This document shows, in pieces, positions 29,601 through 44,600 of a stretch of 64,000 bases of DNA. This stretch comes from CAVZAB01 sp963773155 (GTDB taxonomy: Bacteria > Pseudomonadota > Alphaproteobacteria > Rhizobiales > Beijerinckiaceae). The notes beneath the pieces were generated by a model. It did not search any database. It had not been told where the DNA came from and worked only from the letters and a program-made list of their open reading frames with translations. Made by a program: the position numbers and the translations under genes. The stretch spans positions 1 to 64,000 of the forward strand of contig CAVZAB010000012.1 in the NCBI GenBank assembly GCA_963773155.1, in the 5' to 3' direction. Position 1 is the first letter of the stretch. Each line of letters opens with the position of its first letter.

Positions 29601-32600
29601 GCCAATGATCGGGATCACCCGTTTTGCCCGGTTCGCCGGGCTCGCCGGACTGCCGGCGTTTTTCCCGGCCTTTGCCAAGGCCGCCTGGCTGAGTATCCTG
29701 CCGGAATTCAACCCGTTCAAATATAATTCTTTTCCCGTCAATGGCGCGCGCCAATCCTATCGGCTGACCGCCCTCCTCCAGAGCGCCATTCTGCGGCATG
29801 CCCGCGACGACCAGTTGCGCGCGCTGGCGCCGGTTCTCACCTTCCAGTCCCTGGTCAATTCGACGGTTAGCACCAGGGCCGTCCTGTCCGATTTCTATGA
29901 CCACTTGCCGGCCAAGGGCTCCGAATTCGTGCTGTTCGATCTCAACCGATCGGCCAAGCTCGATGCGCTCTTGCGCCCGGAAGCGGCAACGCTGGTCGCG
30001 CGCCTCTTGCCGGATCCGCCACGCTCCTATCGGACCACAATCCTGACCAATGCGAACCCGCAGACGCGCGCCATGATCGAACGCGCAATCGAGGCGGATT
30101 CCGTGGCGGAGCAGGACAGGCCGCTGCCGCTGCACTATCCCGCCGACGTCTATTCGCTGTCGCACGTCGCCCTGCCCTTTCCGCTCGATGACGGGCTATA
30201 TGGGATGACGCCGGATCCGAACGATCATTTCGGCGTCAATCTCGGGGCGATCGCGATCCGCGGCGAGAGGGGTGCGCTCGTCGTTGGACCGAACGAGCTC
30301 TTGCGGATGTCGTCGAACCCTTTTTTTTCCTATATGGCCGAAAGGATTCTCGAAGGGATTGAGCGCGACAAGGTGAAGCCGAGCGGACCTTCGCCTGATA
30401 GACCGGCAGGGCATGTCCTTGACAAAGATGCGAGGGCGCCGGCGCACTAGGCGCGGTTCGATTGGTCAAGCCTACGGAGACCCGATTGCCCATACTCGAC
30501 CCCCGTCGCGGCGACCTTGAGGATGATGTCTCCAGCACAAAGCGACGCTCGCTGCTGGCGCTCGCGGGCGGCGTCCTGACCGAAATCAATCTGCCTAAAC
30601 TGGTCTTGGCCTGGGTGCTGCTCCTGGTGGTTCCTGGCCTCGTCATCGGTCTCGTGCCGATCCTCGCCACCACCTGGCTCAGCGCCGTGCATGGCAGGGC
30701 CGCTTCGCCGCTGATCGGCATTTCGCCCTGGCTGCTGCTCGGCGTCATTGTCGCGCTTGGCTGGTTTGCCGGCCGGCCGCTGTTTCGGCTCGCCGAGCGC
30801 AATTTCTGGGCGCTCAATTCGTTGGTCGTCGAGCCCGGCTACCTGATTGGCCGCGAAATATTGCAGCACAGCGCCGAACGTTTTCTTCCCCGCGGGGCGA
30901 GCCGAATCCAGCGCGCCAAGCTGCGGGCCGCCTGTGCCGCGGCTTCCGGTGGGCTTTCGGCGGCGTTGGCCATGCTGGTATTGGTTGTAGTTTGGCCGCG
31001 CGCCCATTTGTTCGCCGATCTGCGCGAGATCGGCTCATTTCGCCACCTCGCGATTGTCGCGCTCGCCAATGGCATCGTGCTGACCGCTGCCTATATGGCT
31101 TTGACGACCTTGGCCTGGGGCATTGCCGATGCGCTGATGCCGCAACCGCGGGACTTCGAGGGCTTTGTCGAAAGGCCAACGGCCGGCCGCCTTTGGCGCG
31201 TTGCGCATCTGTCCGACATACATGTCGTCGGCGAGCGTTTCGGCTTTCGCATCGAGAGCGGCCGATCGGGTCCGAGCGGCAATGACAGGCTCGGCCGGGC
31301 ATTTGAGCGATTGGCCGTGCTTGACGCCGAGCATGCGCTCGATTTGATCCTGATCAGCGGCGACGTAACCGATGCCGGCCGGTCCGGCGAATGGGCTGAA
31401 TTTCTCGCCCTGGTCGGCCAATATCCACGCCTCGCCAGCCGGCTGTTCATTCTGCCGGGCAATCATGATCTCAACATCGTCGATCGCGCCAACCCGGCCA
31501 GGCTCGATCTGCCGACGAGTCCCAATCGGCGGCTGCGCCTCTTGCGTGCCCTGTCGGCGATGGCATCGGTGCAGGGCAGTCGGGCGCTGGTACTCGACCG
31601 GAAGCGGAGCCGTTTCGACCGTAGTCTCGCCGATTGCCTGGCGGGGCACCAGCAAGCCATGGCGCGGTTTGCCGACGAAGGCCGGCCGCTGATCTCTGCC
31701 GCCGTAGCCACGCTCTGGGCCGAGGTGTTTCCGATGCTGGTTCCGCCGAACGGCGAGGATGGGCTCGGGTTGATTCTGCTCAATTCCAATGCCGACACGC
31801 ATTTTTCCTTCACCAACGCGCTCGGCATGATTTCGGCCGAACAGGTCGGCGCCATCAAACTTGCCGCCGCGCAATATCCCAAGGCCTGCTGGATTATCGC
31901 GTTGCACCACCATATCGTCGAATATCCACGCCCCTCGGCGGCGCTGTCCGAGCGGATTGGAACCGCCCTGATCAATGGCCATTGGTTCATCCGTCAAATC
32001 GCGCCGCTGGCCGTCCGCTCGGTCGTGATGCATGGGCATCGCCATATCGACTGGATTGGGCAATGCGCCGAACTCGTGATTGTTTCGGCGCCTTCGCCGG
32101 TCATGGAGGTTACGGACGAAATGGCAACTTATTTCTACATTCATACGCTGGCCGCAAGCGATGGCCGACTGGCGTTGCTCGCCCCGCAGCGCGTCGATCT
32201 TGCCGGCGCGGCGGCGGCCGGCAAGGCGGGTGCCGTGTCATGAATTGCCATCGCCTCTTGTTGTGCGCGATGGTTTTTGCAGACCGCGACAATGCCGGGG
32301 CTGGGTGATCATGGCAGAATCCGGATGGACGCAAGCAAGCCTTTCTGATTTTCAGCCGCTCCACCCGGCCGAGCGAAAGATCATCGCGGAATTGAAGAGC
32401 GGCGATTTCGACCGGCTTGGTGACGGGCTGCGTCCGGCTACCGACGATCCCGAACGCCGGGTTCGCGCCGCGCTTCTGCGCTTTCTGCTGCTCGGCGGCG
32501 ATTCCAATTGCCGTCCGCACGAAAAGGGCGTCAGGGTGAGCGGGGCATGGATCGAGGGCCCTTTGGACCTCGAAGGCTGCCGGATTCCCCGCGATATCGG

Positions 32601-35600
32601 CCTCAACGATTGTCGATTCGACGCGGTGCCGGTTTTGCGTTCCGCGATCATTGACAATCTGTTTGTCGACGGCTCGTGGCTGCCAGGATTCCAGGCCGAT
32701 CGACTTGAGGCGCGCGGCGGTCTTTATCTACGCGGCGCCGAGATCAACGGTGAGATTCGGCTCGTCGGCTCGCGCCTCGGCGGCAATTTCGAAGGCGACG
32801 GAATGGCCGTCAGTTGGGCTGACGGCTTTGCGGTCAATGCCGAAGGCCTCGAGGCGCGCGCTGTCCTGATGCGCGGCGCCAGCGTTGAAGGCGGCATTCA
32901 TTTTGCGCGATCGCGGCTCGGCGCTGATTTCGATGCGGTCGGCGCTTCTCTCAAGCGGCCCGAAGGCGTTGCCATCAACGCCGACGGGCTCGAGGCGCGC
33001 GGCAACGTCGCGCTGCGCTCGGCCAAGATCGAAGGCGAAGTGCGGCTCGTCGGCGCACGGATCGGCGGTGATCTCGATTGCACCGGCGGCCAGTTTGATC
33101 AAGCCGGTGGCGATGCCCTGCAAATCAACCGGGCCGTTATCGAAGGTGCCTTTTTCCTTCGGCAGGCGGCGAGGGTGCAGGGAACCCTGGATTTAACCGG
33201 CGCTTCGATCGGAACCATGCACGACGAGCCGGCCTGTTGGCCGGGCAAGGGCGATGTCCTGCTCAACCGTTGCCGTTACGGGGCTTTTATCGACGGACCG
33301 GTCGATGCCGCCAGCCGGCTCGATTGGCTTGCCCGGCAAAGCCCCGAACGCTGGGGCGAGGATTTCTGGCCACAGCCCTACGAACAGCTCGCGAACGTGT
33401 TCCGCGAAATGGGTCATGATGATGATGCCCGCGCGGTGCTGATCGAGAAGGAGCGGCTGCAACGCTTCGCCCGACGCCGGCGCGCCCGCCAACCGCTCTG
33501 GCGCGCGACGCTCGGCGTTCTTGATTGGGTGCTCGGCGCGACCATTGTCTACGGCCGCCAGCCTTTGCTTGCCTTCGCTTGGCTCGGCCTGTTCTGGATC
33601 GTTGGCGTCGCAGTTTTTGCGCATGCCGAGCAGCAAGGAGCGTTCAAGCCAAACAGCGCCGTCGTCCTACGCTCACCCGAATGGACCTTGTGCGGCATCG
33701 ACGCCGGCCAGACCGTCCTGCTGCCAACGACACCACAGCAGAGCGTGAGCGGGCGGCGCGATCCCGGCCAATCGCAATTGACGTGTTTTCGTTCACAGCT
33801 CGAGGCATCGAGCTATCCCGAATTCAACCCTTGGATGTATTCGCTGGACACGCTTTTCCCGGTGGTCGAAATCGGTCAGAAAGCCTATTGGCGACCGAAT
33901 CCCTCGAAGCCCTGGGGGACGCTTGCCAAGGCCTATTTCTATTTCGAGGCGAGCGTCGGCTGGGTCTTGAGCCTGCTTGCGGTTGCCGGATTTTCTGGGA
34001 TCGTCAAATCGCGCTAGCAGGCGGGTCATCTGCGCAGGCCTCAAGCGGCGGCCGGCCCGGCGCTTCGCTCGCGCAGGAAGGCCAGGGCGCTTTTCTCACC
34101 TTCGGCAATCAAACGATCGATATTGGCTATGGAGCGGTCGATCTTGCTGGCATAGTCGAGCGTGTCCTGGAAGTCGCTCGACATTTCAATGCAGGGAATG
34201 TGATAGGGCTTGTCGGCGTCGGTATGAAACGATTTGGGGATCCGGACGGGCGCCTTGATGTCGAATTGGGCGAGGAACTTCGGACGAAACGCGTCCTTCA
34301 GCAACATGTCGTTGAGCATCTCCATGTTTCGCAATTGCTGGAACAACGAAATATTGCCTTCGAGCTCATTGCGGCGGTCGACGATGTCGGCGGCGCGCTC
34401 GGGTACGCTCGCGGCCCTGGTCGGATTGATCTTGATCAACCAGATTTCCTCGGGGAGGTTGGTTTCGCCGATATCCGTTGGCTGAATCAGTTCCTTGATC
34501 GGTGGATTGTCGGAGAACAGGCCGTCCCAATAGGCGTCCTCGCCAATACGCACAGCCGGGAAAATATTGGGCACCGCACAGGAGGCCAAAATATGCTCGA
34601 CCCGAATGGGCATCAGTCTGGAATTGAATTTCGCCAATTTTCCGCTGAGCACGTTAGCGGCGCCAATGATTAGGATCGGGCGCTTGCTGCAAGGGCCCCA
34701 GGCGGCAATTTCGGCAAAGTCGATATGGGTTTCGAGCAGGGCCTGAAAATTCTTGAAATTCTCGCGATGGCCGATGGCTGCAAAGCCGCTCATCGCCTGG
34801 ATCACCGGCGAGGCTGGGCTGAGCTGGTAGGCGGGCATGAAACCCTTGTTGACCAGGCGTATCGAACCGATTGTCCATTGGTTGATCGATTGTTCGGCCC
34901 AGCTTTGCGCGGCATTGTCCTGCCAGAAATTCATCAGCCTTCGCCAGGGAGATTCGTTTTTCTCAAGCGCGAACCAAACGAGGCTCGCGCAGACTGCCCC
35001 GCCTGAGGTGCCGCTGAGGCTGACGATCTCGAATTCCTGGTGAACGCCGGCCTCGCACAGGGCTCGCAGGACGCCGGCGGTAAAGGCGGTTTGACTGCCG
35101 CCGCCCTGGCAGGCTATCGCTATTCTCGTTTTCGCCATGATCGCTCCCTGGCTTGCATTGGATGACCGGCACTCGTCTGTCGGTTGGCGAGCTCGGCTCA
35201 CGTCGGAGTAGGCGTTGACCCTTCAAGGTCGGCTGCCGAGGGCAAGGCCAATCGCGACCAGCAAGGCAACCAGCGACAGGGCGGCGACCGGCCATTGCCG
35301 GGTGCCTGCTTCCAGCCGTTCGAGGGCGACGGTGCTGCGACATGCCCGTAGGCCGAGCCTTTCATAAAGGCCGATGATGTCGCCTTCCGGAATCTCTGGC
35401 AATGCGAGGATCGCGACGAGGCCAGCCAGCAGCCAGCCAGCGAGAATCGGGGCAAGCGCCGCGGCAAGCTTGGCCGGAGCAAGGATCTCGGCGAGGCTAT
35501 TCGGGCCGATTTCGGCAAAAAGCCACAAGGGGAGGGCGAGTGAGGCGGCCGCGGTTGCAAGCCACGCGACGGTGAGGCTTTGCCGGGGTATGGCCGAGGC

Positions 35601-38600
35601 GCCCGGCGGCGGCGCTGCAAGCGCCCGCACAAAGGTTACCATTAACAGGCTGGTGCCGGCGGCCGACACAAGCGCCAGGAGCCCGACCAACCCATCGCCG
35701 AGCGGCGGTTTGATGGCGGCCTTGGCCAAGGCACCGCCAGTCAGGGGGAGGCCGGCGAGGCTCAGGCCAAGGACCAGGGTGAGGCCGAGGATTTGAACCC
35801 GGCGCGACGGATTGGCTGCCAGAATGCCGATCGCCAGGAACAGCCCGCCCTTGGCGAGGACGTGGTGGCCGGCGTAGAAACTTGCAGCGAGCCTCGCCTC
35901 ACCATTGCCGGTGGCAAGCCCCATACCGAGGACGGCGCCGATCAGGCCAAGCTGGCTGATCGTCGAATAGGCCAATTTGGTTTTCGGATTGGCCTGGGTG
36001 ACCCCGATCGCAACCCCATAGAAGGCCGAGAACAGGCCTGCCGAAGCAAGAGAATATCCCCAGAAAGGCAAGGCTTCGCCAAACGGGAGGAAGCGGATTA
36101 AACCGATTACGCCGGCCTTAACGACGGCGCCGCTCAGCACCACGGAAACAGGCAACGGAGCCGCCGAATGGGCGAGCGGAATCCAGACGTGCAAAGGCAC
36201 AAGGCCGATCTTCAAGCCAAAGCCGGCTATCAGCAGGGCCAAGGTCGAAATCGCGCCACGGCGACTGGGCCAAGGCCGCAACCCCGTCGCTGATCAGGAG
36301 GCTGTCGGAGGCCGCCGCCAATTGCACAAAGCCGAACAACAGACTGGCTTCGCCGAGGAGTCCGAGGACGATATAGGTTGTGCCGGCGCGCCGCGCCCGG
36401 GCTGATCCGTCGGCGACGACGAGCCCATAAGCACTGAGGCTGACCAAGGCAAAGACCAGATAAAAACTGACGAGGTCGGCGGCAATGAAGACGCCGAGAT
36501 TGCCGATCAGCGTCATCAGCCACCAGATCGCCCAATCGCCCCGATTCCGGGCGCCCGAAAAATGCTGTAGAGCGGCGGGTGCGGCTGCGATCCACAGGAA
36601 GGCGACCGTTCCGAGCAGAATGGCCGCCGGCGGATCAAGCACGAGCTTCATTCGCACCGGGGCCGGCAGGCAAACGCTTATCTCGCCGGCGAAGGCGAGC
36701 AGCGCAGCCGCAAGGCCCGGCAGCGGCGCCAGAACCAGCAACGACGGCACCCGTGCTCTGAGCTGGGGCGAAAGGCAGGCCAGCAGCATGGCGAAGGGCA
36801 GTGCAAGGGAAGCAACGAGAAGCACCGGCCCGATCATGGCGCACTGACTTTCAGCTTTTCGAACCGGCCTATTTCAAACGCTTCGATCGGCTGCAACGGA
36901 ACGAGGCCAAGGACGAGTGTGCCGATTGCCAGCGCCAAAACCAAGGTTTGGCGGCGGCGCGAAACAGGCGCCAAAGTCAGCGGCCGCTCGGCAAGTGCCC
37001 GCGCGATCAATGGGACGATATAGCTCGCGGCAAGGAGCCCGCCGGCGGCCATCACGAACGCCCAGACCCATTGACCCTCCCGCACGGCGGCGGTCATCAA
37101 TAGCCATTTGGCGACAAAGCCGCCGGTGGGCGGCAGGCCAACGAGGGACAATCCGCCGATCCCGAAGGCGATACAGGTAATGGGCAGCGCCCGTCCGACC
37201 CCGTCGAGCTGGTCAATTCGGTCGTGCCCGACGGCTTCGGCAATCAATCCGGCGGCGAGGAACATCGAGGCCTTGGCGAGGGCATGGGCGATCAATTGAA
37301 TCCAGCCGCCGGTCCAGGCTAAGGCGTCCCAGGGCCCGCCTGCCAGTGTGCTGTTGAGCAGCGGGATCATCAGAAAAAGATAGCCGATCTGCGCCACCGT
37401 CGAATAGGCGATCATCAGTTTCAGGCGGCGCTGCCGTAACGCTAGCAGGCTGCCAAACAGGATCGCCGCGCTGCCCAGCCCGGCAAGCAGCAGGGCGGCC
37501 AGGCGGCCCGGTGCGCCCGGAATCAGATCGAACCACAAGCGGACGACCAGAAAGAAGGAGGCCTTGACGACCAGCCCCGAGAGCACGGCGCTAGCCGCGG
37601 CCGGCGCGCCGGCGTGCGCCGGCGGCAACCACAGGTGCAAAGGAAACAGCGCCGTTTTGGCCAATAATCCCACCGTCATCAGGGCGAGGGCGAGCGACAA
37701 GAGCGGCCCCGGCTTGACGATTGCGGCGAGAAGCGAAATGTCAAGCGTCGCATAGGCCGAATAGATCAGCACCACGCCGAGCAGATAGAGCACCGATCCG
37801 AACAGGGCAAAGAGCAAATAGCGCAATCCCGCGGCCAGCGTTTCTTTCTGACCGCTCAGGCTGACGAGCGGCACGGCCGAAAAGGTCAACAGCTCCAGGG
37901 CGACGTAAAGGTTGAATAGGTCATTGCTGAGAAAGACAATGTTGAGCGCCCCGCAGAGCGCCAGAGTGAGGGTCCAGAAAGAGACGCAGGCACGCGACGG
38001 GGCGGCTCCGTCACTGGCGAATTGGCCGAACGCGAACAGGCCGCTGGCGGTAAGGATGATGGCGCTGAGCAGCAGCAGGGCACAAGACAGGCCGTCGGCG
38101 CGCAGGGCAATACCCAAGGGCGGCGCCCAGCCACCAATCCAATAGTCGAGCGCGGTGCCAGTCTTCCAGACGATCGCGGCAAGGGCTGCGGCGATGACGA
38201 GGCCCATGAGCAGCAGCGACAGGCCGATGCGTTCGGCATGCCGGCCACCAACGCCGACAACGAGAAGCGAGCCGGCGAGCGGCGCGACTATCGCGAGGAC
38301 GAGGAGGAAATTGCCGGCCTGAGCGGATGAGGCGGTCAAGGCTTTGGCCCGCCAGCATCGCTCGACGGTGGCCCCTGGTTTGTCGCGCCCGGTATTTCCG
38401 TGCCCGGTATTTCCATGCCCGATGCCCGGTATTTCCATGCCCGGTATTTCAAGGAGCCGCAGGACCAGGTTGACGGCAAGTGCGGTTGCCGAAAAAGCGA
38501 CGACGATACCGGTAATGACGAGGGCCTGAGGAACCGGGTCGCCGGCAAGTCCGGCGGCCGCGCCGCGGCGCGCGACGACGCCGAAAATCAGAAACACGCC

Positions 38601-41600
38601 GCCACCGAGCAAATTGAAGGCTAGGATTTTGCGCAGCGGCAACGGTTCGACGATCAGCCCGAACAGGCCGAGTCCGACAAGCGCGGCGCCGCACAGCCCA
38701 AACAGATCGGCCCCGCTCATGGTGCCTCGGGTTCCTGTGGAGGACCAGCGACCATCATGGTAAGTGTTGCCGCGATCGAAACGGTCAAAGCCGTCTCGAT
38801 CAGAATGATCAGCGGCTTGGCGAAGAATTTCGGATAGGAAAGAAAGGCGTCGGCCCAGGCAAAACCGGCGAGGCCGATGGCAAGAAAGATTGCCGGACCG
38901 CCGACGAGCAGCTTGTGCAGCCAGGCCGCCTCGATCGGCGGCGGTTTCAATAATCGGGCCATCATCGGCAAGAGCCACATAGCGGCCAATATGGCACCGC
39001 CTTGAAACGCGCCACCGGGCGCGTCGGCGCCGACCCAGAACATATAAATGCCGACCATCGTGCCGGCCGGCGTCAGCAGCTGGGCGAGCAGAGCCAAGGG
39101 CGCGGACGCCTCGGGCTTGCGCCAAATGACGGGCGTGCCAGCCCAGGCGGGCCCACCGGCAAGCGACCATATCGCGATGAGTGCGAGCAGCAAAACAACC
39201 GCTTCGAGCAAGGTGTCAAAAGCCCGATAAGCGACCAGCACGGCGGTGACGGGATTGCCGAGATCAAAGTCCGGAAGATGGGCGATCGCGGCTGACGCGA
39301 GCGACGGCGCCGGATCAGGCGGTACCAGGATTGCGCTGGCCAGGGCAGCGCTGACTGCGGCACACAGGAGTGCCGCGCCGATTTTGAAGGCGAGGCCTAT
39401 CGGTGCCGATTCTGGTGGTGCGCTGGTGTGGCGCGCGGCAGCGCGCAGCAACAGGGTTCCCGACACCCCACTGCCGACTGCCGTCTCGGTCAGCGCGACA
39501 TCGATTGAGGCGAGACGAACCCAGATCAGCGCTAGTATGAGACCATAGGCAATGAAGCCGATCACGGCAGGGTATATGCCGCGCACGGCAATGATCCAAG
39601 TGGCGACCGCCAGGACGAGGAGAACCAGGCAGGCATCAGCGAGGGTCATGCGGCGCTCCTTCGGCTGGCCGTGGCTTTGTGATGATCTGGGCAATGATCT
39701 GGGCAATTGTTGCGCCGCTGATTTGGACGATCAGCCAGATCGCAACGAGCTTGAGGGCGCCGGCAGGCCCGTCCGCCCAAGGCAGCAAACCCAACATGAT
39801 CAGGCCGACCCCGAGATTGTCCGCCTTGGTCAGCGCATGCAGGCGCGACAAAGTATCGGGAAAGCGCAGCAGACCGAGCGTCCCGGCAAGGAAGAAAATG
39901 GCGCCGGCACTCACCAGGACAATAGTGAACAGGTCGCGCAGCACGCTCATTGCCGGTTCTCCGCGCCGGTCCCGAGGCCGCCCAGCACCAAAGCAACTGA
40001 GGCGAAGGCGGCGAGGACTGCGAGGACCAGGGCAACGTCGATCACGGCGAAGTTACGGCGAGCGACGGCGAGCAGCATTAAGGCGGCGACTTCGCCGCTG
40101 CCAAGCAATTGGCCGGCCATCATCCGGTCAGCATTGGTTGGACCGAGCATCAGCCGCAGCAGACCGATGGCGACCACGACTAAAATGAAGGATGCGGCGA
40201 TCAGCATGAAATCAGCCATGTCGCGCGCTCCGGCCGAAGGTCAGTTCCCATTGGTCCTCTTCGCGCGCAACCTGCTGGGCCACTGGCTGGGTCGCGTCGA
40301 GACAATGGAGGAGGAGCGAACCGTCTTCGCCGTAGCCGAGCGGCAGGGTGCCTGGCTGAAGACTGATTAGCGTGCAGAAAGCCTGGCGGTCCGCTCCCGC
40401 AGGGTAGGCGAGCGCACAAGCGACGATGCCAGGGTGGAGCGGCAGCGCCGGGTCGAAGACCCGCTGCGCGATGTCGATGCCGGCGCTGACCGATTGGCCG
40501 ATGAACCTCGCGCAGAAAGCCGGCAGACGCAGCGGCTTGATTTGCACCGGCAGCACCGGCATCAGCCGCCGACTGATCCAGGCGGCAAAGACGCTCGCCG
40601 CAAGGCCTGGCGGCAGGTCTTTCGAGGCGGCGCCGGTCAGAACGAGCCAGAACAGCAGGAAGATGGCGCCACGCGCCCATCCAGTGAGGTCCGCGCCGAT
40701 CGGATTTGGCGCTGCCGTTTGGTTCACGATCGGTAGTGGGCGCATCAGAGCCTCAAACTTTGGAGCGGCCTCGGACTAGCTTTAGAAGTGCCAGATCAGC
40801 GGGACGAAGAAGACGGCGACGACGAAGAACCAGATCAGCAGCGGCAAACCGAGCTTCCAGTAGTCGCTGAACAGCATAGCCGCCCGGCCCCATCACCATC
40901 AGATTGGTCGGCGTGGCGATCGGCGTCAGGAACGCGGCGGCGGCGGCGACCGCCGATGCTCATCAGGACCGGGCGCGGCGAGATGCCCATGGCTGTGGCG
41001 GCGGCGACGCCGATCGGGATGACGATCAGGGCGGTCGCCGTGTTGCTGATGAGCTGGCCCATGATGGCGGTCAGCAGGAACAGGCCGGCGAGCAAGCGCG
41101 AGCGGGCCGGCGTCGCCGACGAGCCGCGACGAGGTGCTCGGCCATCAGCTTCGCCGCCCCGGTCTCCATCATGGCGGTCGACAGCGGCATCATGGCGCCG
41201 ACGAGGATCACGGTCGTCCAGCCGATGGCGCGGTAGGACTGCTCGACGGTCATGATCGCCCGACAGGATGATCGCGCCGGCCGCGAGCAGCCCGGCGACG
41301 GCCGGCGGCACCACGCCGGTGGCGAGCAGCACGACCATGGCGATCAGGATGACGATGGCCTGCTTGGCGCCGGCGCCCAGCGGCACGGCCTGCCGGCGCA
41401 CCAGTTCGGGCGAATTGACGACGAGCACGTCGGGGTCGTTGAGGCGCACGTCGAGCGCCTTCCAGGTGCCCTGCAGAAGCAGCGTGTCGCCGGCCTGCAG
41501 CACGACCGCCGCTCGGCGGCCTTCTCGGTGGTCATCTCCGCCCTGCGCGCTGCACGGCGAGGATGATCAGGTCGCCGCTCTTGGTGACCATGCCGGGAAA

Positions 41601-44600
41601 CACGGTTTGGCCGATCAGGCCCGAGCGCGGCGGAATCACCACCTCGGCGAGGCCCGAGCTGCGGTTGAACAGCGTCTCCTCGGCTCCGATCGGTGCCGCC
41701 TCCTCGCCGGAACGCCAGATGCATCCGCGCCGCGAACGCGGCCGCGGCTTCGGCGTCGCCGCGCAGCAGCAGGTAATCGCCCTCGGCGATCAGCGGCCTG
41801 GCGCAGCGGCGCGGCGGTTTCGGCGTCCTGCACGGCGACGAGCTGCAGTCCGCGGGTCCGCGGCGAGGTCGACTGCATCCGCGGGTGCGCGCCGAGCCAG
41901 CGGCGAGCTGGGGCGCACCCGCATGCTGAGGACATGCCGGTCGGCCAGGCCATATTGCTCGACCAGCGTCCGGGCGTGGCTGGCTGAAGTCGGACGGCAT
42001 GGTCGGCGCCGTTGCGCTCCGGCAGCAGCCGTTGGCCGAACAGCACGATGATGGCCATGGTGCCGAGCAGCAGCGGCACGCCGACGAGCGTGAACTCGAA
42101 GAAGCCGAAGCGTCCCAGCCCGCGTCGACGCCGGCGTTCGAGACCAGCACGTTCACCGGCGTGCCGGTCAGCGCCAGCATCGAGCCCGCATGCGCCGAGA
42201 AAGACCAGCGGCATCAGCAGCTGCGAGGCGTGCGCTTCAGGCGCACCGCCATGACGACGACGACCGGCAGCAAGCGCCGCCACCGCGCCGTTGACGCTGA
42301 TCAGCGCGGTCGAGCAGCGCGACCAGGCAGCATGGTCAGCAACGAGCAGGCGCGTCGCGGCTTTCCTCGCCGGCCGGCGATGAGCAGCTGGCCGGCCCAG
42401 GCGGTGACGCCGGTGACCTCCAAGCCGGCGCTGACGACGAACAGCGACGCGATGAAGATCACCGCCGGATCGCCGAGGCCAGCGAGCGCCTGGTTGAGCG
42501 TCAGCACGCCGGTCGCCCAGAGCGCCAGCGCGACGCCCATCGCGACGATGACGACCGGCAATCGTTCCACACGAAAAGGACGACGGCGGCGACGATGATG
42601 AGGCCTGTGATGACGATCGGGTTCACGGCTTGAACTCCTCAAAGGTCTTGTCCAAATCCGAACCTGGCCGGGATGGCTGACCATCGGTTGAACCGAATTG
42701 CTTTGCTAGCGGCCGCCGGTCGCTAGCCATCGACGGACTTGGTTGCCGGCACCACGCGGACGCGCTGGCCGGGATGCAGGGCCTGGGTACCGGAGACGAC
42801 GATGGTTTCGCCGGCGTCGAGGCCCTGGGCGATGCCGACACTGCCTGGTTCGAAGCGCACGATGTCGATGTTTCTGAGCTGGACGCTGGATGTTGCCGGA
42901 TCGATCACCCAGACGGCCGGGGCGCCGTTGCCGGCGGTCAGCGCCGATGCGGGCAGCGACAGCCGTTTGGCCGATTCGAGCACGATGGTGCCGGTTACCG
43001 TCGCGCCGAGCCGCATTTCGGGCGGCAGGTTTTCAAGACCGACCCGCACCTTGAATGTGCCGGTCACCGGATCGGCTTGCGGGGAAACTTCGCGCACGCG
43101 CCCTTTTACGCTCGCCGCGGGATTATCGCTCAGAACGACCGTGACCATCGGATCATGCGGCGCGGCATGCAACAGCGAGACCGGTACGTCGAAGACGGCA
43201 TCCCGGCCGTCGTCGCGGGCGACGCGAACGATCATCTGGCCCGGCTGCACCACTTCGCCCGGTTCGGCGCCGCGCGCCGTCACCACGCCGGCGGTATCGG
43301 CCCGCAATTCGCCGAAGTCGAGTTCGATCTTGAGCCAGTTCGACCTGTGCCTCGGCAAATTCGAACTGGGCCTGGGCAGTTTTCAGCGCCTGGCGCGCCT
43401 CGTCGTAACGGGGGCGGGTGGTGAACCCCTGCTGCATGAGGTGGTCCTGGCGGTCGAACGTGTTACGAGCCGTGGTGACCTGACCTTCGGCCGCGGCAAG
43501 CTCGGCGCGCGCCGCGCGCAGGCTGTTTTCTTCGATCTGCGGATCGAGCCTGGCAAGCACTTGACCGGCAACGACTCGGTCGCCGACATTGACCGGCCGT
43601 TCAACCATCCGGCCGCCAATCCGAAACGCCGCCGCAACTTCCTTTTCGGATTGGATGTTGCCGGTCAGGACCAGGGTTTCGTCGAGCCTTTCCGGGGCAA
43701 GGGTAACGGCGCGCACCGGCCGGATCTCAGCTGGGGGAGCTTCCTGCGGCTCGCAGCCGGCAAGCAGCAGGCCAAGAACGGCGGCAGCGATCCACGCGGG
43801 CGAGACGTTGGCGGCCAATCGCCTGGCTTGATCTCTCATGCGGGCCTCTCGGCGGTGGCAGGGTCGGCCGGTTCCGGCGGCGCTCCGGCGCGTCCAAACC
43901 AGGTGAAATAGAGTGTCGGCAGCAGCACCAAGGTTAAAACGGTCGCGACCAGCAGCCCGCCCATGATGGCAAAGGCCATCGGTCCCCAGAATACGGTCGG
44001 TGCGATCGGAATTATGCCGAGCACGGTCGAAACCGCGGTCAGCACGATCGGGCGCAGCCTGGAGGCGCTGGCGTCGATCGCAGCATCGAAGACCGATTTG
44101 CCGCTCGCCCGCTCGGTATCGATTTGGCCGATGAGGATGACGGCATTCTTGGTGATGATCCCGATCAGGGCGAGAATGCCGAGCAGTGCGACAAAGCCAA
44201 GCGGCCGCCCCGAGACCAGCAGGGCGCCGACAATGCCAATGAGGCCAAGTGGTGCAATCGAGAGGACCAAAACCAGCCGCTGGAAACTTTGCAGCTGAAC
44301 CATCAAAACCGTGAACATCAACAGCAGCATCAGCGGGATCACCGCAAGCACCGAGGCTTGCGACGCCTGGCTTTCCTCGACGGTGCCGCCGACCTCGATC
44401 CGATAGGAGGGCGGCAAGCTCGCGCGCATGACCGCGAGGCCGGGGGCCACCGCCTGGGCCACGGATTTCTGGCAGGGTGCCTGGCACGACATCGGCCTGA
44501 ACGGTCAGCGTCGGCACCCGGTCGCGCCGCCAGATCAGCGGAAAGTCCTGTTCGTAGGAAAAGGTCACGAACTGTGACAACGGAACGGTTCGGCCGCCAG